Origin: Paenilisteria rustica
GTDB taxonomy: Bacteria; Bacillota; Bacilli; Lactobacillales; Listeriaceae
Length of the DNA stretch: 64,000 nt
Assembly: GCF_013820765.1 (NCBI RefSeq)
Contig: NZ_JABJVM010000003.1
Span: 124,001-188,000 of the forward strand
Direction of reading: 5' to 3'
Part shown: piece after piece, positions 51,710 to 61,036 of the stretch
Layout: every line of letters starts with the position of its first letter
How positions within the stretch are numbered: position 1 is the stretch's first letter
Program-made: the position numbers and the translations under genes
The notes under the pieces: generated by a model
The model's database searches: none
Told to the model about the DNA's origin: nothing
The model's input: only the letters and a program-made list of their open reading frames with translations

Positions 51710-54071
51710 AACGAGATGGCGACGCTTGTTTGAGGAAATAACGAAGTATGAAGATTTTCACTTGAGTATGTACCCACAGGATTATCAATTGGAAGCGCGT
51801 TTTGGAGAATTGGAGGCGGATATTGCCTTAGATGCGGAAGATTTGGCGGGGTATTACAATTCCGAAGCAGTGCGAATTTTGAAGGCACGATTGGGACGAT
51901 TGACGAAATATGATTTTCTAGTTGGTGTGAAGCTGAAAACGAGCGCGATTCGTTTGGATGCCGATTTAAAAGAGAATGTGCAATCGGTATTGGCAACCAC
52001 GACAGATACGATCTTGAATTTATTTGGCGTCGAGCGTCATAAGACGGATGCGTTTTTTGCACAGTATGCCGAAGTGGAGGAAACGCTGGCGCAAGTGATA
52101 GCAAGTGTGCAAGGGCAACGGATTACCGAGGATGATTTGATTTATTTTAATCGCTATAACTTTATTCGTGGATTGGAACATGAGGTGGGTATCGAGCAAG
52201 AAAATCGGTCGGTTGGTGCGATTACGAATACGGTGATTGATCCAACACGGATGGATACGCTTCGTTTGACGAGTAATTTTGAAACGGGATTTACTTCCTT
52301 TTTGGTTGTCGATGAGTTTCTCGATAACATGGCGGAATCGGATTTGTTTTATGAAACACAGTCCTTGCCATTTCCAGTAGAAGTGGGGATGAAAGTGCAT
52401 GCGGAGTCGAAAAGTGTCACGAAAACATCACTCGGTATGAAAAAGCAACAATTGCGCGAGACGGAGAAGGAGCAGAATATGTCTGGGGATCGTGCGGATA
52501 CGGCGATCGTACGCAGTGAACAGATGATTAGGCAACTGCAAGAAGATGTGAAGCAAGACAACATCAACATGATGAATTGGCTGGCAACGATTGTGGTGAC
52601 AGGTGATAGCAAAAAGGAATGTCAACGCAAGGCAAGTATGGTACGGCGACATCTCAAAGGAGCGGGAATCAAATGCCAGGTGCCTGCTGCGGATCAATTG
52701 TATCTGTTTTATAAAATGTTGCCTGGTGCGACACTCGATGCAACCGATAAAAACTGGATTCAAAAAACGACGCAAGATGGGCTGGGCGAGTGTTGTTTTG
52801 GGGTGAATGCGGAAGTGGGCAGTAAAATTGGCTTCCATATTGGCTGGATTGATCGATTTAATGAGCATACGGATCTGGAGAGCGCGATTCAGTCGAGTCG
52901 TGATTTTGTGCTCTATCATCCTTTCATGGCAAATCAGCAGATCAAAGGCTCCAAAACCCGTAGCCCGCACGTGCTTATCACAGGAGATACGGGGACGGGG
53001 AAATCCTTTTTAGCGAAAATGTTGTTCTTATATTCCTCGATGCTAGACATTAAGAGTCTTTACATCGACCCGAAAAAGGAAATGCGGAAATGGATACGTA
53101 AAATCATCAAAAATAAAGAAATTCGAGAAGAGTTTCCTTTATTTGTGGCGCATCTGGAGAAATTACATTATGTCACGATGGATGCCCGAGAGAAAGAGAA
53201 CTGGGGTGCCTTAGACCCGATTGTACTCTTGCCAAGTATGGAAGCGAAAGAACTGCTACAAGTGGTTTTCCAACAAGTCTATGATTTCAAAGGGAAAGAT
53301 GTCGTGCATACTGCCTTTTTAAAAGCCATTACATCTGTGATTGAGCGAAAACAGGCAGGAGAACAGGTGGGCTCGATCCATGTCATTGAAACGATGTTGA
53401 CATCCGACAATCAAGCGGTACAAGAAGCCGCCGCGTTTTTACAAGAAATCGTGGCAGATTCTATCTTGAAATTAGTGATTCATGATGGCTCGAATCCAGC
53501 GCTTTCGTTGACCGAGCGCATTAGCATTATCGAAATTGAGAACTTAGATTTACCAGAAGCAACGGATGAATTTGCGAGCTACACGGATAGTCAATTGAAG
53601 TCCTGTGCGATTATGTTTTGTCTCGGTAAATTCTGCGAGCTTTTCGGTCAAAATAAAGAGGAGAAGACGCTCGAGTTTATCGATGAAGCGTGGATGATTA
53701 CCACGAGTCCACAAGGCAAAAAGGTAGAGAAGAGTATGCGTCGGGTTGGGCGTTCCTACAATAATGCGCTGTACTTTATTTCGCAATCGACGAAGGATGC
53801 ACTCACCGAAGAGGATTCGGGGAACTTCGGGATGGCATTTGCGTTTGATGAGCCAAATGAACGGAAAGACGTACTGCGTTGGATGAATATGGAGACGACG
53901 AAAGAGAACGAGGACATGTTGGAGAGCATGTTCCAAGGGCAGTGTTTATTCAAAGATTACTACGGACGTACTGCTAAAATGAGCGTGGAATGTCTGTTTA
54001 GTGAATGGGAAGGTGCGCTTGCCACGATTGAGAAATCAAGTGTGGCATATGCAGAAGAACGATATCTATAA
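51576..54071 (+). CDS. conE: VirB4-like conjugation ATPase ConE, ICE2
   Basis: An 831-residue homologue of the ICE1 protein. Walker A TGDTGTGKS near residues 468-477; Walker B TLEFIDEAW with Asp near 703; then MRRVGRSYNNALYFISQS. GGAGAAAAGG precedes the ATG. Confidence 0.93.
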   Translation: MQLKTPMKAIKGNLLLTRKGDVFAYYRIKSQSIPMQNKDVVTNYKTRWRRLFEEITKYEDFHLSMYPQDYQLEARFGELEADIALDAEDLAGYYNSEAVRILKARLGRLTKYDFLVGVKLKTSAIRLDADLKENVQSVLATTTDTILNLFGVERHKTDAFFAQYAEVEETLAQVIASVQGQRITEDDLIYFNRYNFIRGLEHEVGIEQENRSVGAITNTVIDPTRMDTLRLTSNFETGFTSFLVVDEFLDNMAESDLFYETQSLPFPVEVGMKVHAESKSVTKTSLGMKKQQLRETEKEQNMSGDRADTAIVRSEQMIRQLQEDVKQDNINMMNWLATIVVTGDSKKECQRKASMVRRHLKGAGIKCQVPAADQLYLFYKMLPGATLDATDKNWIQKTTQDGLGECCFGVNAEVGSKIGFHIGWIDRFNEHTDLESAIQSSRDFVLYHPFMANQQIKGSKTRSPHVLITGDTGTGKSFLAKMLFLYSSMLDIKSLYIDPKKEMRKWIRKIIKNKEIREEFPLFVAHLEKLHYVTMDAREKENWGALDPIVLLPSMEAKELLQVVFQQVYDFKGKDVVHTAFLKAITSVIERKQAGEQVGSIHVIETMLTSDNQAVQEAAAFLQEIVADSILKLVIHDGSNPALSLTERISIIEIENLDLPEATDEFASYTDSQLKSCAIMFCLGKFCELFGQNKEEKTLEFIDEAWMITTSPQGKKVEKSMRRVGRSYNNALYFISQSTKDALTEEDSGNFGMAFAFDEPNERKDVLRWMNMETTKENEDMLESMFQGQCLFKDYYGRTAKMSVECLFSEWEGALATIEKSSVAYAEERYL

Positions 54072-54091
54072 GTAGGGAGGAGGATTCGGTT

Positions 54092-54424
54092 GTGAAACTG
54101 GCTTTATTAAATAGTCTTGTTATGACAGGTGCTGGCAGTTACCGAGCGAAAGAGCTGACATTGATGGAAGCCAAGTGTCTGGTACGGGCGTATGCTCGGG
54201 TGGGAGATGTGGAAAGCTATATCGGACACGCGTCTACAGCTACTTTTCTATCCGCATTATTGGGTATTCCTGTGACCGTGAACCGTCAGCGTTTTCGGCA
54301 ACGCAGAGACCAACCCGTGATTTGTTTTAAACTCTACGATCGTGTGCCAGAACATAAAGAATTACAGGTGCAAGATTTGAAGACAAGCGCTTATGCGTTT
54401 TTTTTATTGCAAAAAATCGATTAA
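54092..54424 (+). CDS. DUF1874 protein (YddF-like; AcrIII-1 ring-nuclease family)
   Basis: A 110-residue protein of DUF1874. MKLALLNSLV at the start and IGHASTATFLSALLGIPVTV (residues 44-63) are typical. The family includes viral AcrIII-1, which destroys the cyclic tetra-adenylate signal of type III CRISPR; His46 in the GHxxT motif corresponds to the catalytic His of AcrIII-1 from family knowledge. YddF of ICEBs1 occupies the same slot between conE and conG. ICE1 lacks it. Activity here is inference. Confidence 0.8.
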   Translation: MKLALLNSLVMTGAGSYRAKELTLMEAKCLVRAYARVGDVESYIGHASTATFLSALLGIPVTVNRQRFRQRRDQPVICFKLYDRVPEHKELQVQDLKTSAYAFFLLQKID

Positions 54425-54442
54425 GCAGAAAGGAGATGCCAA

Positions 54443-56446
54443 ATGAAAAAGCGGAAATGGTTGTTTCTAGCGCTATTGAGTCTTTTTATCCTTGCAATCC
54501 CGAGTCAGACATTGGCAGCGGATGATCCAACCGCTACATTGAACGATGTCAACCAAGCCAATGCAGAAAAAACAGCGAAAGACCCGAATAATGTTACACA
54601 ACCAAAAGATGTGAAAAAAGCGGGGGTAAGCTTGCATATCAAACGTTTTCCTTTGTCTAGATACCAAGCAAATAATGAAGCCGCAGATTCCAAGATTAAA
54701 GGTGCATTTCTCGGTTTAGCGAATGTTTTTGCGTCCTTGTCCCAGATGGTTGTGAACATTGTGGATACAGGGATGGATGTTCTGTATAACTTGAAACCCA
54801 TCGATACCTTTGCGGATAAGTTGACAATGATATCCACGAAAATGTACCAGACACTAAAAGCGAATTTTGGGCAGTTGCTTTTTATTCTAGGAATGGGTTA
54901 TATCGCCTACCTATTTTTTGTGAAGCAAAGTGCCAAAGAAGCCATCAAACGATTTTTCATGATGCTTTTAGTCATAGGTATTGGCGGATGGTGGATGTTA
55001 AATGCAGGGTATATGATGCAGACGATGAACTCCCTATCCATTGAGGCACAAGGCAAGTTGATGAGTGTAGGCAATACAATTGTACATGTGTTTGGTGGCT
55101 CGGGAAATTATGCCGATACAAGTAAGATTCAGAGCGGAAATGAGGTCGAAGGAACGGTTGCGATTATGCGCAATGTGTATTTTGATATGGCGTTGAAGAA
55201 ACCATTCTTAATCGCGAACTTTGGGGCTACGGATGAGGCGAAGATCAATAGTGTGGTGAAAGATAAGAAAGGTTTGAGTCGGGTCGATACTTTGTTGAGT
55301 TATAAATTAACAAGTGATGGAGAAAAAGCTAAATCGACTTACATTGAGAAAGAGGAAATAAAGAACTATCACAACGAAGAAATGGCGGACGGAAATGTCT
55401 ACACGCAATTCGGTGTTAATTTCGTTGGATTCATTGGTGCGATTGCGTTAGGTATTCCTTTCTTGATGATGGCGTTCTTTAGCTTTTTGCTACAGTTCCT
55501 CGCATTAGGGATTGCTTTTTTACTCCCCATCATGTTCTTCATGGCGTGGCTTCCATGGATGGCAAATTCGGGGTATGTCGGGCTGAAACGGTTGATATCC
55601 GTGTTTGTTGTGAAGGCAATCCTTGGTCTGCTAGTGGTTTTGGTATATTTGATGTGTTTTATCGTAGATACGATGATTCCACCACTAGGATTTGGGATGT
55701 ACGCATTAAACCTGATTGTAACTGCGGGCTTATTAATTTTGCTATACATCAAGCGTGATAAGGCGATTTCGTTTGTCACAGCTGGAAAAGTAAAAAGTGT
55801 AGATAATAAAATGATTGAACGTGTGCGTCAAGAAGTTGTGCAGCCATCGTGGGAAGCCGCGAAAAAAACAGGGCATGTTGCTGGAGCCACGATGAACGCG
55901 ACCATGATCCAGCCTTCACGATGGATTGCCTCCAAAATCTCTGGCAGAAAAGAGGCACCTACTTCACCAGATACACCACCAGAAGATCGAACACCACAAA
56001 AACAGACAACACCAGCAAAAGAGGAACCCGTAGCGGAAATACGTACGCCACAGACACAGACACCTGCTGTCAGGACATCCAATGGGACTAAAATTAGTGT
56101 GGTACACGAAGGCGAGCCCAAAGATGGAGCGCCAGCGACAACGGCAACTGCCCCGCAATTACGAACAACTGGGTCAGATAAAAAGCCAATTCCTACGGAT
56201 TCTAAGATAGATAATGTGACGGCTTCTTCCGTGGAACGAACGCCTCAAAGAAAAGCACCAGAGGCAGGAACAGCCCCTCGAGTAGAGCAACCCACAAGAA
56301 CTGTACAAAAAGTGGTACCGAAACGAGTGGTTCCAGAAGCACCAACGCAAGAAAAAACACCCATTTCCATCGAGCCAAGAGAAGCAAAAAGAACAGGAAC
56401 AGACATGGAACGAATGCACCTAGCGCCAGAGAAGAGGGATGGTTAA
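54443..56446 (+). CDS. conG: VirB6-like channel protein ConG, ICE2
   Basis: A 667-residue protein: signal peptide (cut after TLAA, near residue 25), six or seven membrane segments (about 140-450, including FLMMAFFSFLLQFLALGIAF), and a 200-residue Pro/Thr/Lys-rich disordered tail. Homologous to the ICE1 copy in the membrane core (GMYALNLIVTAGLLILLYIK), divergent in the tail. Confidence 0.88.
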   Translation: MKKRKWLFLALLSLFILAIPSQTLAADDPTATLNDVNQANAEKTAKDPNNVTQPKDVKKAGVSLHIKRFPLSRYQANNEAADSKIKGAFLGLANVFASLSQMVVNIVDTGMDVLYNLKPIDTFADKLTMISTKMYQTLKANFGQLLFILGMGYIAYLFFVKQSAKEAIKRFFMMLLVIGIGGWWMLNAGYMMQTMNSLSIEAQGKLMSVGNTIVHVFGGSGNYADTSKIQSGNEVEGTVAIMRNVYFDMALKKPFLIANFGATDEAKINSVVKDKKGLSRVDTLLSYKLTSDGEKAKSTYIEKEEIKNYHNEEMADGNVYTQFGVNFVGFIGAIALGIPFLMMAFFSFLLQFLALGIAFLLPIMFFMAWLPWMANSGYVGLKRLISVFVVKAILGLLVVLVYLMCFIVDTMIPPLGFGMYALNLIVTAGLLILLYIKRDKAISFVTAGKVKSVDNKMIERVRQEVVQPSWEAAKKTGHVAGATMNATMIQPSRWIASKISGRKEAPTSPDTPPEDRTPQKQTTPAKEEPVAEIRTPQTQTPAVRTSNGTKISVVHEGEPKDGAPATTATAPQLRTTGSDKKPIPTDSKIDNVTASSVERTPQRKAPEAGTAPRVEQPTRTVQKVVPKRVVPEAPTQEKTPISIEPREAKRTGTDMERMHLAPEKRDG

Positions 56447-56447
56447 C

Positions 56448-57446
56448 ATGTTGTGGAAACGAATCATCAAATGGGGAGCGCCGTTGCTCCCTTTCTTGGG
56501 AATGTTACTTTTATGTTTGATGGTTGTGGCTGTATTTGCAGGAACTGGGGACGATGGAGAACAAGAATCCACGATGCTGGAATCCACAACGAGTAGCTAT
56601 GGTTCCACAGGATTAGCGCCAGAAATTGAGCGATTCCGCCCCATTTTCGAAAAATACGCGCAAAAATATGGAATGACAGCACAATTAAATGTAATCATGG
56701 CACTTTCGATGCAAGAATCTGGCGGACGAGTATTGGATGTCATGCAGAGTTCAGAAAGCATCGGTCTACCACCGAATAGTATTTTAGATCCTGAGAAAAG
56801 TATCGATGTTGGGATTCAACATTTTAAAAACGTCTTTCAAAAAGCGCATGGCGACATCAAATTGACGTTACAATCGTATAACTACGGTGGTGGTTTTATT
56901 GATTATGTGCAAGCGCGTGGAGGCGCGTATACAAAGGAACTGGCACTCTCCTTTAGTAGCTATCAAGCGAGCAAATTAGGCTGGGCATCTTACGGCGATT
57001 CATCCTATGTGGATCATGTGATGCGATATTTACAAGTAACCCCAAGTGCGGGGGGAACCACTGTAGCGTCGGGTAATTTTAAGAAAGTCATGGACGAAGC
57101 ACTGAAATATCAAGGCAACCCATATGTATGGGGAGGCGCAAGTCCTGCGAGCGGTTTTGACTGTTCAGGTCTGACTTCATGGTGTTACCGAATGGCTGGT
57201 GTGCAATTACCAAGAACCGCACAAGAGCAATTTAATACAGCAAAAAGAGTGAGTGAAACCGAAGCAAGAGCTGGGGACTTAGTGTTCTTCTCAGGCACTT
57301 ACGAGGGAAAACTAATCACACATGTAGGTATTTACCTTGGTGGAGGAAAAATGTATAACAGTAATGATTCAGGCATCGAGTATAGTTCTGTAACAACAGG
57401 GTATTGGAAGGCGCATTTTTATAGCTATGGGCGCGTATTAAACTAG
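56448..57446 (+). CDS. cwlT: CwlT-like bifunctional cell-wall hydrolase, ICE2
   Basis: A 332-residue enzyme: N-terminal membrane helix (about 10-29), muramidase domain with Glu90 in MQESGGR, NlpC/P60 domain with Cys239 in GFDCSGL and His in ITHVGIY. Very close to the ICE1 enzyme. ATG 56448 fits GAGGGA spacing. Confidence 0.93.
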   Translation: MLWKRIIKWGAPLLPFLGMLLLCLMVVAVFAGTGDDGEQESTMLESTTSSYGSTGLAPEIERFRPIFEKYAQKYGMTAQLNVIMALSMQESGGRVLDVMQSSESIGLPPNSILDPEKSIDVGIQHFKNVFQKAHGDIKLTLQSYNYGGGFIDYVQARGGAYTKELALSFSSYQASKLGWASYGDSSYVDHVMRYLQVTPSAGGTTVASGNFKKVMDEALKYQGNPYVWGGASPASGFDCSGLTSWCYRMAGVQLPRTAQEQFNTAKRVSETEARAGDLVFFSGTYEGKLITHVGIYLGGGKMYNSNDSGIEYSSVTTGYWKAHFYSYGRVLN

Positions 57447-57461
57447 AATAGGGGTGCTAGC

Positions 57462-57971
57462 ATGAGAAAGTGGGTATTAGGCATGAGTTTGATTTTGCTA
57501 CTTGTGGTTGGTGTGTCTGTGTATAGCGTTCACAAAAGCCAAGAGCAAGTGGTAGAAATGAAAGGTGAAAAGGATCGCATCGTGCAAAAAAAGGCAGAAG
57601 AAAAAGACCGTGGACAGGCAACGGAAGCAAATCAAGCATTTATCCGTTTGCTTTTTAGCAATGAGCCTATAGCTACGAAACAAAAACAGATCCAGAAACG
57701 AACAACAGCCAAAGGGCTTGCGATGGCATTTCCGAGTGCAGATGGAAATGAGCAAGATGCAGATAGATTATACGTCAAAAACACGATTCAAAGCTTGGCT
57801 TCCTATCAGAGAGAAGGTAGTGGAGAGAGTAAGCAATTTCTGAATATTATCGAATTAACAATCACTGCAAACAATATAGATAGTACCAGCAAATTACTTC
57901 TCCAAACTATCTTAGTGAAAGAAAAAGAGCAATGGCTAGTGAGTAATGTGTTAATTTTGACAAATTTATAG
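57462..57971 (+). CDS. YddI-like membrane-anchored protein, ICE2
   Basis: A 169-residue protein with one N-terminal membrane helix (about 5-22), then a charged helix (VVEMKGEKDRIVQKKAEEKD) and a small external domain. Counterpart of 29528. Confidence 0.72.
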   Translation: MRKWVLGMSLILLLVVGVSVYSVHKSQEQVVEMKGEKDRIVQKKAEEKDRGQATEANQAFIRLLFSNEPIATKQKQIQKRTTAKGLAMAFPSADGNEQDADRLYVKNTIQSLASYQREGSGESKQFLNIIELTITANNIDSTSKLLLQTILVKEKEQWLVSNVLILTNL

Positions 57972-58028
57972 AAAATAATAGATAACGAAAATATGAGGTG
58001 ATATACTGATAAAGAGGGGGAAAACAAC

Positions 58029-58385
58029 GTGAGAAAAATGATGTTTTTAGGTATTGTAGTAGTGATATTAATGGGGCTGACAGCATGTGGAGAAAGTAAA
58101 TATAATGACGCGATTGATACGGTGATCGCACAAGACAAGCAATCCATGTCATCTAATAATATGGCGGATATTGCGAAAGAGTTGGATAGAGATACAGCGG
58201 ATATCAAGGTGTTGGATGATGGTAAATATATTTATCTAACATTTGGTAAAAATAACTATGAATCGATTTATAAGAAGATGTCAGATGGCAGCTATAAAGA
58301 GGCGTCGTCTGAGCAAGAAACTTATGCTAAAGAAGATGCGAAACTTGATTATGAGGAAAATAATGGTGAGGTAATTACACACTGA
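58029..58385 (+). CDS. YddJ-like lipoprotein (candidate exclusion protein), ICE2
   Basis: A 118-residue lipoprotein with lipobox LTAC (Cys about 20), followed by an acidic domain with a Tyr/Lys-rich beta part (VLDDGKYIYLTFGKNN). Same position as the lipoprotein at 30183 in ICE1. GTG start after GAGGGGG. Confidence 0.65.
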   Translation: MRKMMFLGIVVVILMGLTACGESKYNDAIDTVIAQDKQSMSSNNMADIAKELDRDTADIKVLDDGKYIYLTFGKNNYESIYKKMSDGSYKEASSEQETYAKEDAKLDYEENNGEVITH

Positions 58386-58411
58386 GGTTTAATATGATTT
58401 TTGTAATACAT

Positions 58412-58456
58412 TAAAAGCTCTTGAATTGCGAAGTAAGATGCAGTTTAAGGGCTTTT
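58412..58456 (+). terminator. Terminator of the ICE2 conjugation operon
   Basis: AAAGCTCTTGAA and TTTAAGGGCTTT pair with a short extra stem in the loop, followed by T6. The rest of the gap to 58687 is AT-rich; weak -10-like TATAAT occurs at 58504 and 58530 without good -35 boxes. Confidence 0.7.
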
Positions 58457-58687
58457 TTCGCGATATTAATTGCATATATTGTGCATAGTGCGCTCTGGTC
58501 TATTATAATATATCTACTTTTCTTGTAGGTATAATAAAATTTGTAAGGCTGTCGAGTATGGAGTTCGCTTAATAGCAAAATGTATTTGTTTGTCTTCAAA
58601 CATTCCAGATCTTTACATAGTTGGAGGATTTTGTTATTATATGAATATAAGTGTTTGTTAGGCTACTACGAGAAGGGAGACATTAAT

Positions 58688-59668
58688 ATGTCACAGCGAA
58701 AAGTAAAATTTTATGCATATTCTTTAAAAACTCCGATGCTAGATGGGGATGGATTTGAGGATTTTATCTTTTACAAGAAGATGATTTCTGAATTTTTTTT
58801 AAGATTAGCGAGCAGACCAAAGAAAGAAAAAGTTATTAATATTGAAACGACAAGCAAAAAAGAGCACATAGAACTAGGAGAAGTTTGGCAAGAAGAGGAG
58901 CGTTTCTTAAATGGTTATTTTATAACATATACTTATGGAGATGTGGATGAGTATGCAGATAAAGACAGTGGAGAGATAGAATTTGTAACTACACCTAATC
59001 AGGGGAAGTTGAATAAGGTTTACTTTAATATAGATTTAAATACAGGTTTGTTCTTGGTGCAGAAGGATAATGAAAAAGTGTTTAAGAAGGATACAGTCCC
59101 ATCTTATTTTGCTGAAAAAAGACAAATTATCGATGACGTGGTAGATAATTTTAATGCGGGACAAAGCAAATATACTATCACCGCCCAAACTAGAACAATT
59201 TTAATGACAGATGTGCTTTTTCCAGATTTTTTAGAGGAGATTAAAAATTTTGAACGGATTAATATGATATATGTGTACCATGATCTTAATTCTGGAAATG
59301 TAGATAACAGGATAGTGAAGTTGGAAAAATCAGCTAATGATCGTGGGTTGAATGATTTTAATGAACTTACATTGATGTATAAAAACACTAATAGTGGTAA
59401 AGGTGTAAGTGGTGCTATAGAGTATATTACTAGTATCGATGATGAGTTAGATATTGGTGTGGAAGGGAAATTATGGGGCGAACTGAAGACGATAAAGAAA
59501 AGTTTGGATAGGGGTAAAAGGGCTTTTAGGAGGGATATAGAATTTAATAATTCTGGCATAATGAGTTTTTCTCAGCTACTTGAATCGATGGAGGAAGTCA
59601 GTAGGAAGGAAGGCTTGATAGATGACCTTAATGAAGTGGGACAAAATTATCTTGAAAAGTATAATTAA
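58688..59668 (+). CDS. ICE2 cargo protein of unknown function, beside AbiH
   Basis: A 326-residue soluble protein (MSQRKVKFYAYSLKTPMLDG start; KKMISEFFLRLASRPKKEKV; a charged helical end). AT-rich relative to the backbone. ATG 58688 has AGAAGGGAG upstream; a longer frame from 58580 does not. Shape and site suggest a phage-defence or abortive-infection protein, but no family is recognised. Confidence 0.62.
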   Translation: MSQRKVKFYAYSLKTPMLDGDGFEDFIFYKKMISEFFLRLASRPKKEKVINIETTSKKEHIELGEVWQEEERFLNGYFITYTYGDVDEYADKDSGEIEFVTTPNQGKLNKVYFNIDLNTGLFLVQKDNEKVFKKDTVPSYFAEKRQIIDDVVDNFNAGQSKYTITAQTRTILMTDVLFPDFLEEIKNFERINMIYVYHDLNSGNVDNRIVKLEKSANDRGLNDFNELTLMYKNTNSGKGVSGAIEYITSIDDELDIGVEGKLWGELKTIKKSLDRGKRAFRRDIEFNNSGIMSFSQLLESMEEVSRKEGLIDDLNEVGQNYLEKYN

Positions 59669-59701
59669 AGGATTAAATATGCTCTAAATATTTGATTGAT
59701 A

Positions 59702-59734
59702 GAGACCCCAGCAAGTTAACACATTGGGGTTTCT
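59702..59734 (+). terminator. Terminator between the cargo gene and abiH
   Basis: GACCCCA pairs with TGGGGTTTC (short T run). Confidence 0.6.
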
Positions 59735-59788
59735 TGTGTATGTATAATTTTCAATATTTGTTGTAAGTGATAGCATAGGGGGATACTA

Positions 59789-60982
59789 ATGAGTCAACTC
59801 ATTGTACTAGGAAATGGTTTTGATATTCAATCGAAGCTCAAATCGAGATTTAGCGATTTTTATAAGGATAGAGTTGAAAATGTTTTAAAGCTAAATTGTC
59901 AAGAAGATTGTTATGATTTGGACATACTATCAAATAGTAAGTTGTTGATAAGGTATAAGGGCGACCCAAATCTTATATTGAGACATATAGAAGTAGAAGA
60001 GTGGGGAGATGAACTAAATCAGTTAACATTTTGGGATCTAGTAATGATATTTGAAGAAGGTAAGGGACAAAATATAAATTGGTGCAATATTGAGGCGCTT
60101 ATCCAACGCGTGGCAGAAATAATAATTAATACAGAAGAAAAAATAGATACACTAGATGATTTTTTCGAAATCAGTGAAAAAGGACGGGGCTCGTTACATG
60201 GAAATATATATTACAAAGAATTACATAAATTGATTGAAAAAAGTAATATAAAGTATATTAGTAAATACACAATATTTTTAAGTGTAATAAATAGTCTAAA
60301 CGGCAATGTCTATGTTAATAAAGGTCTAGATGAAATTCTTATCACGGAGTTACGAAAATACGAGCAATGTTTCAAGGGCTATTTAAACAATGAAGTTACT
60401 AGTAGAGGAGCTACTTATGAATCAGCAAAGTCCTTTCTTTTAGAGAAAATTTGTGAAGAAGATAATGATGGCATGATATTGAATTTTAACTACACGCCAA
60501 ATTCGTTTCCGCATGTTGATTTTGCAAATAAATTCAAGAGAGTAAATGTTCACGGATCTTTGCATGGGGATGTTATTTTTGGAATCGATCACAGCAATGT
60601 GGATGCGAATAGTAAATTATACCCATTCACTAAAACATTTAGGAAATTAGTGATGGATAACAATGAACCACTAAGCATTGTGAATAAAGATATTAGGTAC
60701 TTGGTATTCTATGGGCATTCGTTAGGAAGTGCTGACTATTCGTATTTTCAAAGTATATTTGATTACTTGAATATCTACGAAAATGAAATTTATTTAAAGT
60801 TTTATTTTTCGAATTATATTGGAGGAGTGAGTGGCGAAAAGCAATTGAAGAGTGAACTAGCTTCTTCGGTACAAAAATTAATACATGTGTATGGTGAGAC
60901 AATGGATAATAAATCAAAAGGAAAGAATATGATTCACAAATTGCTTATCGAAAATAGAATCCACCTTGCTCTGGTGCCATAA
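59789..60982 (+). CDS. AbiH family abortive-infection protein
   Basis: A 397-residue protein of the AbiH family. LIVLGNGFDIQSKLKSRFSD near residues 4-23 is the family's opening, and VNVHGSLHGDVIFGID near 250-265 also fits. AbiH proteins give phage resistance in Lactococcus by an unclear mechanism. GGGGG precedes the ATG. It is followed at 54 bp by a RelA/SpoT-domain gene. Confidence 0.85.
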   Translation: MSQLIVLGNGFDIQSKLKSRFSDFYKDRVENVLKLNCQEDCYDLDILSNSKLLIRYKGDPNLILRHIEVEEWGDELNQLTFWDLVMIFEEGKGQNINWCNIEALIQRVAEIIINTEEKIDTLDDFFEISEKGRGSLHGNIYYKELHKLIEKSNIKYISKYTIFLSVINSLNGNVYVNKGLDEILITELRKYEQCFKGYLNNEVTSRGATYESAKSFLLEKICEEDNDGMILNFNYTPNSFPHVDFANKFKRVNVHGSLHGDVIFGIDHSNVDANSKLYPFTKTFRKLVMDNNEPLSIVNKDIRYLVFYGHSLGSADYSYFQSIFDYLNIYENEIYLKFYFSNYIGGVSGEKQLKSELASSVQKLIHVYGETMDNKSKGKNMIHKLLIENRIHLALVP

Positions 60983-61036
60983 GTTAATGCTGAAATATGT
61001 GGTAGATTATAGATGGGAAAAGGAGTGCTGATAGCT

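Noticed and set aside
52428-52970. 180-codon minus-strand frame inside conE of ICE2
   Set aside because: Antisense to a well-conserved ATPase; no start context.
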